Shown here: piece by piece, positions 1-8,023 of the stretch
How positions within the stretch are numbered: position 1 is the first letter of the stretch
Layout of the letters: every line of letters starts with the position of its first letter
DNA from: Bacteroidota bacterium
GTDB lineage: Bacteria > Bacteroidota > Rhodothermia > Rhodothermales > JAHQVL01
Length of the DNA stretch: 61,917 nt
Direction of reading: 5' to 3'
NCBI GenBank assembly: GCA_039111535.1
Contig: JBCCIM010000013.1
Coordinates: 1-61,917, forward strand
The notes under the pieces: generated by a model
What the model saw: only the letters and a program-made list of their open reading frames with translations
Told to the model about the DNA's origin: nothing
The model's database searches: none
Translations under genes and position numbers: made by a program

Positions 1-180
1 CCTCCCGATATTAGCTATCGCCTGTTCAAATGCCGCTGATGGTGACATCCCGTCTGCAATGCCGGAATCAAATGCCTCCATAATATGTGTTTCCAATTCC
101 TCAAATTGTGCATTTGAAATTGCACTCCGGTTACTAAAACTGGCCCGCCACGAAGCCAGCGCATCTTCTATTCTAAACAT
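1..180 (-). CDS. Permease prefix-domain protein, 5' part only (ABC/FtsX-type permease)
   Basis: The first 60 codons of a minus-strand gene run from an ATG at 178-180 off the left edge of the window. The visible residues begin MFRIEDALASWRASF and continue with an acidic helix (QFEELETHIMEAF) and SPSAAFEQAIANIG. This is the small helical prefix domain found ahead of FtsX-like ABC transporter permeases in genomes that pair them with PadR regulators. The start overlaps the 3' end of the padR gene by 13 bp, so the two are almost certainly translated from one mRNA and the permease is the likely regulatory target. The transmembrane part lies outside the window, so the substrate cannot be judged. Confidence 0.7.
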   Translation of the reverse strand, partial: MFRIEDALASWRASFSNRSAISNAQFEELETHIMEAFDSGIADGMSPSAAFEQAIANIGR

Positions 181-506
181 AAGTTTGGCCCCCATAGCTT
201 ACTCATAACATCGTTGGTAAGACCCCATTGCCTTTGCGCATCCGCGAGCTCTTTCACGCCGGCTTCCGTGATCAGGTAATATTTACGTTTCCGACCTTTC
301 TCGGACTTTCGCCAGACCGATTGAATCAATCCCTGTCTTTCCAATCTGTGCAGGACCGGATACAACGCCCCTTCCGACCATACAATCTGCTCGTTTGAAA
401 GGCGTTTAACGCGTTGGATAATTTCGTAACCGTAGCTCTCTCCCCGGCTTAATATGGCTAAAACCATGGGCTTAGCTGAGGCTGCGGTCAATTCTCGTGA
501 AAGCAT
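168..506 (-). CDS. PadR family transcriptional regulator
   Basis: A 112-residue PadR-type winged-helix repressor. The N-terminal segment MLSRELTAASAKPMVLAILS is followed by the family's GESYGYEIIQRV helix, an acidic GALYPVLHRLE recognition region and the wing KGRKRKYYLITEAG. PadR proteins bind inverted repeats in their own promoters and usually respond to antimicrobial or envelope stress by derepressing an adjacent transporter. Here the regulator overlaps the start of a prefix-domain permease, and a clean inverted repeat lies just upstream at 526-563. Length and motifs are typical; the inducer is unknown. Confidence 0.9.
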   Translation of the reverse strand: MLSRELTAASAKPMVLAILSRGESYGYEIIQRVKRLSNEQIVWSEGALYPVLHRLERQGLIQSVWRKSEKGRKRKYYLITEAGVKELADAQRQWGLTNDVMSKLWGPNLCLE

Positions 507-525
507 GTTGAACCCTTTTGCCTAT

Positions 526-563
526 ATCATCTAGGCATACTACCCACACAATACCTAGATGAT
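526..563 (-). promoter_or_regulatory. Candidate PadR operator (inverted repeat)
   Basis: Two perfect 10-bp arms, ATCATCTAGG at 526-535 and CCTAGATGAT at 554-563, are separated by 18 bp and lie 20 to 57 bp upstream of the padR start codon. The inner part also shows ATAC/GTAT-like half sites. Position and symmetry fit an autoregulatory operator for the PadR-permease operon. Binding is inferred from position only. Confidence 0.6.
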
Positions 564-588
564 CCAAGTAAGCCATCACTTTATGGCA

Positions 589-1734
589 TCAAGAATGAAT
601 CTTACTTAACCCGTTGATTAGCCTGTCTATATCCTTGGTATCTGTATAAGGGGCGATGGAGACCCTTATGCGCCCATTACGGGCGCTACAAACAATGTGC
701 TGTTTACGAAGTGTTTCAACCGCTGCTACTGCATCTATCGTGTCATGCGCAAGTGAAATGATATGCGGAGCCGCACCGGAAGTAGCGTGTGGATGAAACG
801 GACGCCAGCCATACGGATGTGCGCCGGCTACAAGTGCTAACGATAGCGCTTGCGCGTGACGCACCAGACGTGCTTCCCCTATGCTCTTCAACTGATCCAG
901 TGCTTTACAAAGGCCGGCAATTGAGACGTACGACATCGTCGATTGGGTAAATCGGCGCGCATCAGGTGCAAACGGACTTCGAGTTGCGTCGAAAGCAAAG
1001 GGCTCTGGTGTCCCCATCCAGCCCGGTAACAATGGGTCTTTTTTGAGGAGAGCTGAAGATAATGCTGCCAGCGCAACACCGCCGTGCCCACCCAGCCATT
1101 TGTAACCGCTCGTCACCACGGCATCTGCCCCCCACTCCGCTGCATCTACAGGCATTGCGCCGGCCATCTGGGTTGCATCAATAACCAGCTGCGCATTAAC
1201 ACGCGCCGTTGCACGACGAAGGCGTGGGATGTCTACAACCGATCCGGTGGCAAATTGTACAGCACTTATCGCTACAACCCGCGTCTCTTTGCCAATCGCG
1301 TTTTCCAGCGTGTCTGTCAGGTTTTCAGATGCCCTGTCCTCAACAAATACCAGTTCACAGTCGCTGGCAATTGCGTATTGAATCCAGGGGCGGGTAATCG
1401 CGGGAAAGTCGCTGGAAACCAGCACAATGTTGCTCCCTTTTGGGGGCCGCAATAAAAACGGCAGTTGCCCAAGCATTTCGCTTGCTGATGCAAGAATCGC
1501 CAATTGTGATGGCTTGCAACGTAGCAACCGTGCCCCACGCTCACGCAAAGACTCAAAAAAATCGACTTCTTCCTTGTCGGTCATGTTGAGATTACCATGC
1601 CGGCCAATTTCATCCAGAAACGTGTGCATGGCCTGCGCCGCTGGCTGCCCAATCAACCCGAGTGATGCCTGGTTTAAATACGTATGCTGATCAAGTGCAG
1701 GATAATCTGATCGAGGGAAAAGTGCAGCTATCAC
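589..1734 (-). CDS. Aminotransferase class V-fold PLP-dependent enzyme
   Basis: A 381-residue fold-type I PLP enzyme of the cysteine desulfurase/class V aminotransferase superfamily. The phosphate- and ring-binding stretch VIDATQMAGA (Asp186, Gln189) and the Schiff-base lysine in SGYKWLGGHGG (Lys212) are intact. Residues 76-90 (QLAILASASEMLGQL) fit the cofactor-phosphate loop. The start codon is GTG. Members with this architecture act as cysteine desulfurases, selenocysteine lyases, isopenicillin-N-epimerase-like enzymes or EgtE-type lyases, and no motif here decides among them. It stands alone on the minus strand downstream of the padR promoter region. The ergothioneine genes are 28 kb away, so a link to them is speculative. 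Confidence 0.85.
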   Translation of the reverse strand: MIAALFPRSDYPALDQHTYLNQASLGLIGQPAAQAMHTFLDEIGRHGNLNMTDKEEVDFFESLRERGARLLRCKPSQLAILASASEMLGQLPFLLRPPKGSNIVLVSSDFPAITRPWIQYAIASDCELVFVEDRASENLTDTLENAIGKETRVVAISAVQFATGSVVDIPRLRRATARVNAQLVIDATQMAGAMPVDAAEWGADAVVTSGYKWLGGHGGVALAALSSALLKKDPLLPGWMGTPEPFAFDATRSPFAPDARRFTQSTMSYVSIAGLCKALDQLKSIGEARLVRHAQALSLALVAGAHPYGWRPFHPHATSGAAPHIISLAHDTIDAVAAVETLRKQHIVCSARNGRIRVSIAPYTDTKDIDRLINGLSKIHS

Positions 1735-1768
1735 GGCATCTTACCTTGCAAACGGGTGGTATCCTGCA

Positions 1769-2059
1769 TCATGCGGGGTCCGGTGTATTGAAAAGCTTGT
1801 AGAAAAACCGGCCGGTGATAAAGTAAATGACAAGAATCAGGAGTGCGCCGGCAAAAATACCATTTTCGGTCAAGCCTTCAATCCCGTATTCCCAGAGAAA
1901 GAGCCCCAGTGCAATGGTGCCCTGCAACAAGCCGTAGGCAATATTTTGCAAATTGCCAAAACCAAACGCACTAAACATTTGTGCTTTCCAGGTGCCCAGC
2001 ACAAAGTGGGGCATGGCATTCATCAAAAAGAATCCTATTAGAAAATCTATCAGACTCAT
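1769..2059 (-). CDS. Small integral membrane protein, unknown function
   Basis: A 96-residue protein with about three hydrophobic segments: residues 3-20, one around GLLQGTIALGLFLWEYGI, and a C-terminal one around GALLILVIYFITGRFF. I chose the ATG at 2059 over a TTG three codons upstream. It has no charged catalytic motif and I do not recognise a family. It lies 19 bp downstream of the SRPBCC gene on the same strand, so the two probably form a two-gene transcript. Confidence 0.6.
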   Translation of the reverse strand: MSLIDFLIGFFLMNAMPHFVLGTWKAQMFSAFGFGNLQNIAYGLLQGTIALGLFLWEYGIEGLTENGIFAGALLILVIYFITGRFFYKLFNTPDPA

Positions 2060-2078
2060 AGTAATCAAACCGGAAGTT

Positions 2079-2528
2079 TCAGGGTTTAAACGGGCTTCCA
2101 GTGCCCGTTTCCAAAAATTGCTTTAAACTGCCAAGGAAGTAGTCCCATCCCTGCTCGCAAATATCATAACATTCCAGCGACGGCACAAGTCCGTTGTGTG
2201 TAAACGTGACATGACTTCCCTCTGAGGCAGCTGAAATTTCCCATACTATTGTTGTCCCTTCCCACTCGTCACTTTTTGATAAACTGGTGAGATTATGGAT
2301 GGCCTCGGTAACATGCCAGGCCAGTAGACGTTCGGGTTCTGCGCTGGTCACTTCCATCTGCCACGAGGTTCCTTCCTCAAAACGGACGGTAAGTTGGTCA
2401 CCGACCTGCGACGCTTCATTGGCGCGTGTAGTCCACCAGGCATTGATGTGCAAGGTGATTGCGGTGTAGACCTGTGCCGGAGATGTAGCAATCTGTATTT
2501 CGGAGGAATAGCTTTGATTGGGCGACAT
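2079..2528 (-). CDS. SRPBCC / AHSA1-like (START-fold) protein
   Basis: A 149-residue single-domain protein of the Activator-of-Hsp90-ATPase-homologue/SRPBCC type, which forms a hydrophobic cavity. The sequence begins with the typical strand and helix (IQIATSPAQVYTAITLHINAWWT), has the central ERLLAWHVTEAI strand, and ends with GLVPSLECYDICEQGWDYFLGSLKQFLETG, the usual C-terminal helix of this family. I chose the ATG at 2528 because homologous sequence starts there. An in-frame ATG at 2612 would add 28 residues, mostly the translation of a heptanucleotide repeat. The ligand is unknown. Confidence 0.85.
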   Translation of the reverse strand: MSPNQSYSSEIQIATSPAQVYTAITLHINAWWTTRANEASQVGDQLTVRFEEGTSWQMEVTSAEPERLLAWHVTEAIHNLTSLSKSDEWEGTTIVWEISAASEGSHVTFTHNGLVPSLECYDICEQGWDYFLGSLKQFLETGTGSPFKP

Positions 2529-2570
2529 GGAGTGAGGAGTGAGGAGTGAGGAGTGAGGAGTGAGGAGTGA
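2529..2570. repeat. Six perfect tandem copies of the heptamer GGAGTGA
   Basis: The 42 bp from 2529 to 2570 are six uninterrupted copies of GGAGTGA (TCACTCC on the coding strand of the SRPBCC gene). The array abuts the start codon of that gene, so it forms its 5' untranslated region or, if the upstream ATG at 2612 is used, codes for in-frame SLLTPH-type repeats. A unit of 7 bp is not a multiple of three, so slippage would change spacing or frame. It resembles the short tandemly repeated heptamers known from other bacteria. Confidence 0.9.
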
Positions 2571-2638
2571 ATTTATGGGGCTGGGGTTATATATAAAATT
2601 GGGAAGTACCATATCGTGTGTGCATTTCAGCTATGATT

Positions 2639-3586
2639 TCAAAATCCGGTATTTGGGTCAGCGTTGTGGCGACTGCGTTCGATTTTATGGATCCGCTCCA
2701 GCCCTGCGCCACTTATGCAGAGCCGCTGCTTTTTGTCCGCCAACAATTGTTGCGTCCAGTTTACAAGTCCGCCATCGGACAGGTTTATGCGCGCGCCATC
2801 CTCTTCTAAAAAAATCTTGAACTGGATTCCTTCGTAATACCCATTGGCCGGGTCACGGTCTTCCACTTGTATACGAATCTCAGGATACCTACTGGATATC
2901 ATCTGCTGTGTGGTCTTAACCTGTTCTTTCCAGGTCGGCGTCACATAGAAATCCAGGGAAAGCTCGTTTTGCTCAAAATATTTGACTACCTGGTCACAAT
3001 GAAACTGCAGGTGTTTGTCGACTAACGCTTGTTCAAATTGTGCAGGGTTTTTCTCGCGTCCTCCCGAAACCATACAAAACAAACCGAAGTGGGCAGAGAA
3101 GGTGGGATTGTCAAAATATTGGCTCCGTACGTGCTGATGTGTTGTACAATACTGCTTTACCATCACCGGCGTCTTGCGCAACGCATCAGCAATTTTAAGC
3201 GCCAGTACATTGGTTGCATCAGAAACAACTTCTACGCCCCGCAAGGCGCTTACTACGTTGTTTTGATCAACACAGCCAAATGCGGCACTACTCCCCAATG
3301 GCGCCACAGGCGATAACTGGACAGCAGTAAATCCTATCTGTTCAGCCTGTTTGAGCCATGATATCTCCACTTCTTTGTAGGCAATCGGGTCAATTTGCGC
3401 AGCATCACAAAACCTGTTGGTCCGGGCAAGCTGCAACACATCGGTAGGTGTCAGCTGCGCCACCCGCTTTTTGAAAAGTGCTAACAGAAAAGAGTTTAGT
3501 TCAGAACCAGACAAGAGCCTACTCATGTTATCGACCAGGCTTTCAGCGTGCAGTTTTTTTTCTATTTTTTGGATCAGACGCTTCAT
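2639..3586 (-). CDS. Conserved protein of unknown function, possibly class II aaRS-like fold
   Basis: A 315-residue soluble protein without signal peptide or membrane segments. The strongest motifs are AVQLSPVAPLGSSAAFG, DQNNVVSALRGVEVVSDATNV and a region HQHVRSQYF...HFGLFCMVSGGREK. I recall the pattern as a sparsely distributed family of about 300 residues annotated only as hypothetical. The order of strands and the LSP-x-PLG and RG-x-EV-x-SD motifs look like a degenerate class II aminoacyl-tRNA-synthetase or HisZ-like fold, but this is inference. It ends with an NLSDGGLVNWTQQLL segment. The gene is single, flanked by a DinB gene and the SRPBCC gene on the same strand. Confidence 0.6.
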   Translation of the reverse strand: MKRLIQKIEKKLHAESLVDNMSRLLSGSELNSFLLALFKKRVAQLTPTDVLQLARTNRFCDAAQIDPIAYKEVEISWLKQAEQIGFTAVQLSPVAPLGSSAAFGCVDQNNVVSALRGVEVVSDATNVLALKIADALRKTPVMVKQYCTTHQHVRSQYFDNPTFSAHFGLFCMVSGGREKNPAQFEQALVDKHLQFHCDQVVKYFEQNELSLDFYVTPTWKEQVKTTQQMISSRYPEIRIQVEDRDPANGYYEGIQFKIFLEEDGARINLSDGGLVNWTQQLLADKKQRLCISGAGLERIHKIERSRHNADPNTGF

Positions 3587-3646
3587 AAATTATCCAGACT
3601 ATTTACCGGGTGTAGGAGGCATAAAAGATGCTTACCGAACCGGTTG

Positions 3647-4171
3647 CTACTCTTCTATAACCGGCAGATATGCGCGCCAGGGGCCGATCTCGTTGCTGTA
3701 CTGTTTTGCCATGACACGGGCGATTTGACGAATATGGCTCAAGTCATGCGCCACCCAGGTTGCCAGTAGTTGTTGCAGCGTCACTTCACCAAAATCAGGG
3801 TGTATTCCAGTGCGCTGGAGGTCAGCCGGCGCCAGATGCATAGCAACCAGGTGCCGGATGTTTGTATGCCGTAACGCCTTGAAGCTAGCCAACAAATCGT
3901 CGATAGTTTTACCTTTTGATTCTTCGAATTGCGCAAAGCGGTCAAAGGCAGGGAAAGGTGTCGGGTTGCCTGCCAATATGTGTTTGGCGCGCGGGATCCA
4001 GTCGGTTTTTTCTCCATGAATCAGGTGGCCCACTACATCAAACGGACTCCATGTATCCGGGCCTTCGTTTACAAGCAACCAGCTATCCGACAAACCCGCC
4101 AGCCATTGCTCCAGCACAGCCGGCGTCCGTGCCAGGATCTCTATTGTCTTATCCAAATCAAACGACTTCAT
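3647..4171 (-). CDS. DinB family protein
   Basis: A 174-residue four-helix-bundle protein of the DinB/YfiT superfamily. The metal-ligand histidines expected for the fold are visible: one in FDVVGHLIHGEKTDW, and two in the last helix VAHDLSHIRQIARVM. The DPDSW-like lead-in is present as GPDTWSPFDVVGH. DinB proteins are putative metal-dependent hydrolases or thiol-transferases with poorly defined substrates. The gene sits 4 bp downstream of a small lipoprotein gene on the same strand, indicating co-transcription. A second DinB protein is encoded at 34252-34800. Confidence 0.85.
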   Translation of the reverse strand: MKSFDLDKTIEILARTPAVLEQWLAGLSDSWLLVNEGPDTWSPFDVVGHLIHGEKTDWIPRAKHILAGNPTPFPAFDRFAQFEESKGKTIDDLLASFKALRHTNIRHLVAMHLAPADLQRTGIHPDFGEVTLQQLLATWVAHDLSHIRQIARVMAKQYSNEIGPWRAYLPVIEE

Positions 4172-4175
4172 GCTT

Positions 4176-4763
4176 TTATTCGATGCGGCTTTCGTACAGG
4201 CTCATTGCCTCTAGATATTGCTCTGCGCCTTCTTTAGTCAGATCGTAGATAAAGCCTGACAGATGGGTATGGTTTGAATCAATCCACGCCACCATGGAAT
4301 CGCGACGGGCTTCCCATAGGCCCCAATCCGCCTCTGGGCATTCACCTACCAACAGCTTGTTGATTTTACGGTCCTGGAATGAAAACGTCATTTCACACGC
4401 CAAGGGATTGTTTTTCAGATAGGCGTAGCGCACAGATGACGAAGCAACGCGAACACGAATGCCTGCGTCAACTTGCTCCAGGTTTTTGATGTCGTAGGTA
4501 GACGCAAATACAGAATCCCACTGAAACATCGTGTAGTGATCCGCTCTTGATTGTTTTCGGGTAAAGTCTCCTTCAATCACGACAAAAGTGTCGGCCATTA
4601 AGGCCGTTACCTGCTGAAAATCGCCCGCATTCAGGCCAGCGTAGTAGGATTGAACAGCTTCGGTTTGGGATGTTAACTCACTTTTGCATGCCGGCAAAAT
4701 TAATACAAGAAGTGCGAGAAGCACTGGCAACAAACGATACGTTTTAAAGAATCGCATAGGCAT
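4176..4763 (-). CDS. SnoaL/NTF2-like lipoprotein, function unknown
   Basis: A 195-residue predicted lipoprotein. The N-terminus has a basic start, a long hydrophobic stretch and the lipobox LPAC, with Cys26 the likely lipidated residue. The next section (AVQSYYAGLNAGDFQQVTAL) and the HYTMFQWDSVF region fit the helix and cone of an NTF2-like (SnoaL) fold, which commonly binds small molecules. A C-terminal helix pair follows (EGAEQYLEAMSLYE). An ATG two codons downstream is an alternative start. It is immediately upstream of the DinB gene. Confidence 0.65.
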   Translation of the reverse strand: MPMRFFKTYRLLPVLLALLVLILPACKSELTSQTEAVQSYYAGLNAGDFQQVTALMADTFVVIEGDFTRKQSRADHYTMFQWDSVFASTYDIKNLEQVDAGIRVRVASSSVRYAYLKNNPLACEMTFSFQDRKINKLLVGECPEADWGLWEARRDSMVAWIDSNHTHLSGFIYDLTKEGAEQYLEAMSLYESRIE

Positions 4764-4865
4764 TTCTAAACAACAAAAGGTAGAATACAGTGAGCAGAAG
4801 TAACGTGTTTGCTTTTACGTAGTTATCAACATAGGGTTGTATTCGTTGTTATTTGACTCCCCCGG

Positions 4866-5255
4866 TCATCGGTCCGACAGGCGTTCTTCGGCTGCAGCGC
4901 GCCGAAAGCACAAGCCCGCGACGAATAAACAAGCAATGAAAACCAAATGCAAAATGATGAAGGTAGCAAGTGGTGGCGTACTCCCATCAAGATGCCGGCC
5001 CATTCCAATCGCCACAATCGGCACGATGACGAGGAATTTTGCCATTACAAACGCAGTATACATCATGCCGATGGGTTTAAAGCGCACCATAAGTGCCCCC
5101 ACCAAACCAATGGCCAGGACACCCACATACATCAGGTTCGCCGGATCGTCCGAGTCACCAATAATGCCGACAGCCAGATTCATCCAGATAATAAACAGGC
5201 TGCAGGCTATCAGCAGTCCGAAAGCGTACTTGTAGGCACTGGTATGCGTTTTCAT
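4866..5255 (-). CDS. Four-helix integral membrane protein, unknown function
   Basis: A 129-residue protein with four predicted transmembrane helices, roughly residues 7-27, 38-55, 60-80 and 94-117, with short loops. I chose the ATG at 5255, whose product begins MKTHTSAYKYAFG, over a TTG fourteen codons upstream. The conserved-looking polar positions are DSDDP after helix 1 and a GRHLDGS loop before helix 4. I do not recognise a named family. It is a single gene downstream of the alpha/beta hydrolase. Confidence 0.6.
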   Translation of the reverse strand: MKTHTSAYKYAFGLLIACSLFIIWMNLAVGIIGDSDDPANLMYVGVLAIGLVGALMVRFKPIGMMYTAFVMAKFLVIVPIVAIGMGRHLDGSTPPLATFIILHLVFIACLFVAGLCFRRAAAEERLSDR

Positions 5256-5334
5256 GGCATCGAAGGTTCTATTAAAGCACGCCACTTTACAAAGCAAAGT
5301 ACTTTAACAAAAACACAATTACAAATCACACGAT

Positions 5335-6465
5335 TTAGGGGGCAGCGCTGGCAGATGGCCGACCAAAACCTTCAGCCACCAGCCAGTTGAGCATTGCCTC
5401 GTGATAGCCTTCCGCGTATGGCGTGTTACCATCTTGCGCCTGCATCTCTCGGACGCCGCCCGTTTTGCTTTGCCGCATGTTGTGGTTGGCATCGGGAAAG
5501 GTTTGGATGGAGAGGGCAGCGTTGGGGTTTTCACCGATCGTTTGCCGGTAAAGCCGGGCGGTGCTGCGCCAGTCTACGTTTGTGTCTTTTTCGCCAAACA
5601 AAGCAAGCACCGGTTTATCAAGGGAAGCCAGCAATTGCCGGAAGTCAGGCACGTACACTTCCAATTCAGTCTGCTCATCCACAACAAAGGCTCCTGCCTC
5701 ATAGCCGGCTTTATACGCCAGAAATTCTGCTTCGGTAGCGACACCGTTCCATCCCAGAAGCGCGATAAATGGATCAGCACGCAGGTTGGGCGCGGCATCC
5801 AGATACTCCTGATAGGTAGCGTCTTGCCAACCGGTGTTAAATTGTGCCTGCCACTCCCCGACCAACTGCTCTGTTTCTTCAGCCGTCCGCCCTTCTATAG
5901 GAAAATTAGATGCCAGCAGGTAGCGGGCATTTTCTTTGTCGTCTGTGCCACTAACCGAAATCCAGAAATCAATGGCCGGCTCAGCCTGCATAGCGAGGGG
6001 AGCAATCCAGCCAGCGCGGCTTATCCCCCATAATCCAATTTTATCACTCCCTTTAACATTGCGGTCTTGTAGCGCACGTACGGCAGCGACCACTTCTGCG
6101 GCGCTACTTTCAACCGGTTGGTTGATATCAAATTTCCCTTCACTCTGTCCACACCCGGGTTTATCCCACACCAGGGTATTGATGCCAAGCCCGGCAAACC
6201 GCGTGCGCAGGTTGTAATACCAGTTTTGCTCGACCACGTTGGTTGCGCCATACCCGTGCACCAGGATAATGGTAGCAGTGGCCTCCTGATCCTCCGGGCT
6301 ATCCAGCATCCCCACCAGCTTGTTGCCGCCGGCGTCAAAACTGAACAAATCCGTTTGCATGGTTTCACTTGAAGAAACACCCGAATCAGTTAGCTCAGGA
6401 TCTGTGGTAGATTCGGTACAGCCTGCAAACAGCATCAACAAAAGAACAGGAAGGGTGCGCATCAT
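5335..6465 (-). CDS. Alpha/beta-hydrolase lipoprotein
   Basis: A 376-residue serine hydrolase exported as a lipoprotein: the signal ends in the lipobox LFAGC (Cys16). The hydrolase core shows the oxyanion region LVHGYGATN, the lid entry WDKPGCGQSEGKF and the nucleophile elbow GISRAG (Ser149). Asp in FGEKDTNVDW and His in DANHNM complete the triad. This is the pattern of peptidase S9-like or acyl esterase alpha/beta hydrolases with a short lid. The substrate is unknown. It is divergently oriented to the secreted protein gene at 6665. Confidence 0.85.
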   Translation of the reverse strand: MMRTLPVLLLMLFAGCTESTTDPELTDSGVSSSETMQTDLFSFDAGGNKLVGMLDSPEDQEATATIILVHGYGATNVVEQNWYYNLRTRFAGLGINTLVWDKPGCGQSEGKFDINQPVESSAAEVVAAVRALQDRNVKGSDKIGLWGISRAGWIAPLAMQAEPAIDFWISVSGTDDKENARYLLASNFPIEGRTAEETEQLVGEWQAQFNTGWQDATYQEYLDAAPNLRADPFIALLGWNGVATEAEFLAYKAGYEAGAFVVDEQTELEVYVPDFRQLLASLDKPVLALFGEKDTNVDWRSTARLYRQTIGENPNAALSIQTFPDANHNMRQSKTGGVREMQAQDGNTPYAEGYHEAMLNWLVAEGFGRPSASAAP

Positions 6466-6664
6466 ATTGGTGGGTACATGGGGTGAACAATTTGGATAAA
6501 TCTATCCCTACGAAAGAACCCCAAAAGGTTTGCGTCTCAAACGCCTTCAGGCGGAAATTCACAGTACCAACCGGTACCTTCATTCGCTAAAAACCGGTCT
6601 ACGCAGTGCACCGGCTGTACCGCTATCTTCATCCAACTACTACTCACCAAAACACAGCACAGCG

Positions 6665-7387
6665 ATGCGTACCCGTATCAACTTTCTCGCTACGTCTTTT
6701 TGTATGATGGCTTTTTGCTTATTGGCCTCGCCGGCAATGGCCCAATCTACCGCCCCAAACAGCCGGCCCGACGTCCTCCCTATGGCTTGCGAAGAAGACC
6801 TGGCGCTCAGCGCAGCACCCGTCCATCTCAGGCCTGAGGCTACCGTTTATGCCTTGCGGGAAGATGGGTACATAAAAATTAACGCCGGCACCAATGGCTT
6901 TTCCTGCATTGTAAATCGAGACCACCCGCGCGTCCTCAAACCCACGTGTTTTGATGCAGAAGGCAGCGCCACGATTATCCCCAAAATTCTGCATGTAGGC
7001 GAGCGTCTCATGCAAGGCATGCCGGTTGCCGATATCAATAGCGAAGTCAAAGCCGGATTTGAATCGGGTAAATTTGTCTCCCCACAGCGGCCTGGCATTG
7101 CGTACATGTTATCCCATTACAATCGGCCGTATAACCCGAGCACGGATAGCCTCGCCTGGTTTCCACCCCACTTGATGTTCTACGCGCCAAACTTGCAAAA
7201 CGAAGATATTGGCGTCTCCTGGGCAGCCATTCAGGCAGACCACCGGTTGCCATTCATCGGGTATCAGGGGCCACATGGCTACATGATCTCACTGGTTGAA
7301 CATCAGAACCGTCCACAAGAGCATCCATTGCCCCATTGCCCCGCCTGGGTAAGCGAAGGCCCCCCCGCCTTGCCCCATACACACTAG
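6665..7387 (+). CDS. Secreted protein of unknown function
   Basis: A 240-residue protein with a classical signal peptide (hydrophobic to about residue 24, ending SPAMAQ). The start was set at the ATG at 6665 because it gives that signal; an in-frame upstream start would bury it. The mature part contains a few cysteines (MACEEDL, SCIVN, TCFDAEG), a PQRPGIAYMLSHYN motif and a histidine-rich tail (EHPLPHCPAW). No known family is recognised. It is the only plus-strand gene in the first 19 kb and is divergent from the alpha/beta hydrolase. Confidence 0.6.
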   Translation: MRTRINFLATSFCMMAFCLLASPAMAQSTAPNSRPDVLPMACEEDLALSAAPVHLRPEATVYALREDGYIKINAGTNGFSCIVNRDHPRVLKPTCFDAEGSATIIPKILHVGERLMQGMPVADINSEVKAGFESGKFVSPQRPGIAYMLSHYNRPYNPSTDSLAWFPPHLMFYAPNLQNEDIGVSWAAIQADHRLPFIGYQGPHGYMISLVEHQNRPQEHPLPHCPAWVSEGPPALPHTH

Positions 7388-7408
7388 CAGGATACGCGCT
7401 GGAGATTA

Positions 7409-8023
7409 TCAGCTTTTTAAAAGCGCCAGTTCTGCTTTTAGCCGTTCATTTTCTGCAGCAATGTCCTTGAGTTGCGCATCAACATACAGTTTCACTTTAT
7501 CCGTACTTACCAGTTGAGGGATGTACTGCGGACAATTCCAGTCGATGGCAACAACGTCAATTGTTGCGATTCTTTCGACCCGTCCTTCTCCTGGCGTCTC
7601 TAATCGTTCAACAACCGCAGGATCAGCATCTTCAAGTTTAACCATTTTCAGGTGCCCCAGGATTTTGAGGCGGGTGCGGTATTCGTAGTCCATGAGAATC
7701 AACGCGACCCGGTCGTTCTTTACCGCGTGCCCCATCGTGACGTATTGCCGGTTGCCCCGGTAGTCAGCAAACCCTAACTGGTTTTTGCCCGTGGCCTTCA
7801 GGAAGCCTTTTGGACCGCCACGGTGTTGCACATAAGGCCAACCAGATGGCGATACAGAAGCAATGTAGAAGCTTTCACGCCTTTCAATAAACTCAAGCGT
7901 CGCGTCATCGAGCGCTTCTGCAGTGCGAGACGGGTAGACGGCGGCGTATTTTTCTCCGGTGCCATCAAGGTCTTGCAAGGCGCGCACATCGTCTACAAAA
8001 AGCAGGTCAGCGTAATTTTGCAT
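7409..8023 (-). CDS. Pyridoxamine 5'-phosphate oxidase-family FMN-binding protein
   Basis: A 204-residue split-barrel flavoprotein. The barrel strands are clear: ESFYIASVSPSGWPYVQHRGG, then GFADYRGNRQYVTMGH and DRVALILMDYEYRTRLKILG, the usual FMN/F420 phosphate-binding and strand pattern of the PNPOx superfamily. The C-terminus is a short coiled coil (DIAAENERLKAELALL). Proteins of this subtype are annotated as pyridoxamine-phosphate-oxidase-like and may act on reactive small molecules rather than in vitamin B6 synthesis. The gene is apparently monocistronic, with its own ATG at 8023. Confidence 0.85.
   Translation of the reverse strand: MQNYADLLFVDDVRALQDLDGTGEKYAAVYPSRTAEALDDATLEFIERRESFYIASVSPSGWPYVQHRGGPKGFLKATGKNQLGFADYRGNRQYVTMGHAVKNDRVALILMDYEYRTRLKILGHLKMVKLEDADPAVVERLETPGEGRVERIATIDVVAIDWNCPQYIPQLVSTDKVKLYVDAQLKDIAAENERLKAELALLKS

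Noticed and set aside
589-1734. Class V PLP enzyme as EgtE for the ergothioneine pathway
   Set aside because: It is 28 kb from egtB/egtD and has no motif that distinguishes EgtE from other desulfurase-like enzymes.
2529-2570. Heptamer array as a CRISPR
   Set aside because: The units are contiguous 7-mers without spacers, so it is a simple tandem repeat.
5401-6033. Open frame of 210 codons on the plus strand
   Set aside because: It is antisense to the alpha/beta-hydrolase gene with its complete catalytic triad, and has no plausible start signals.
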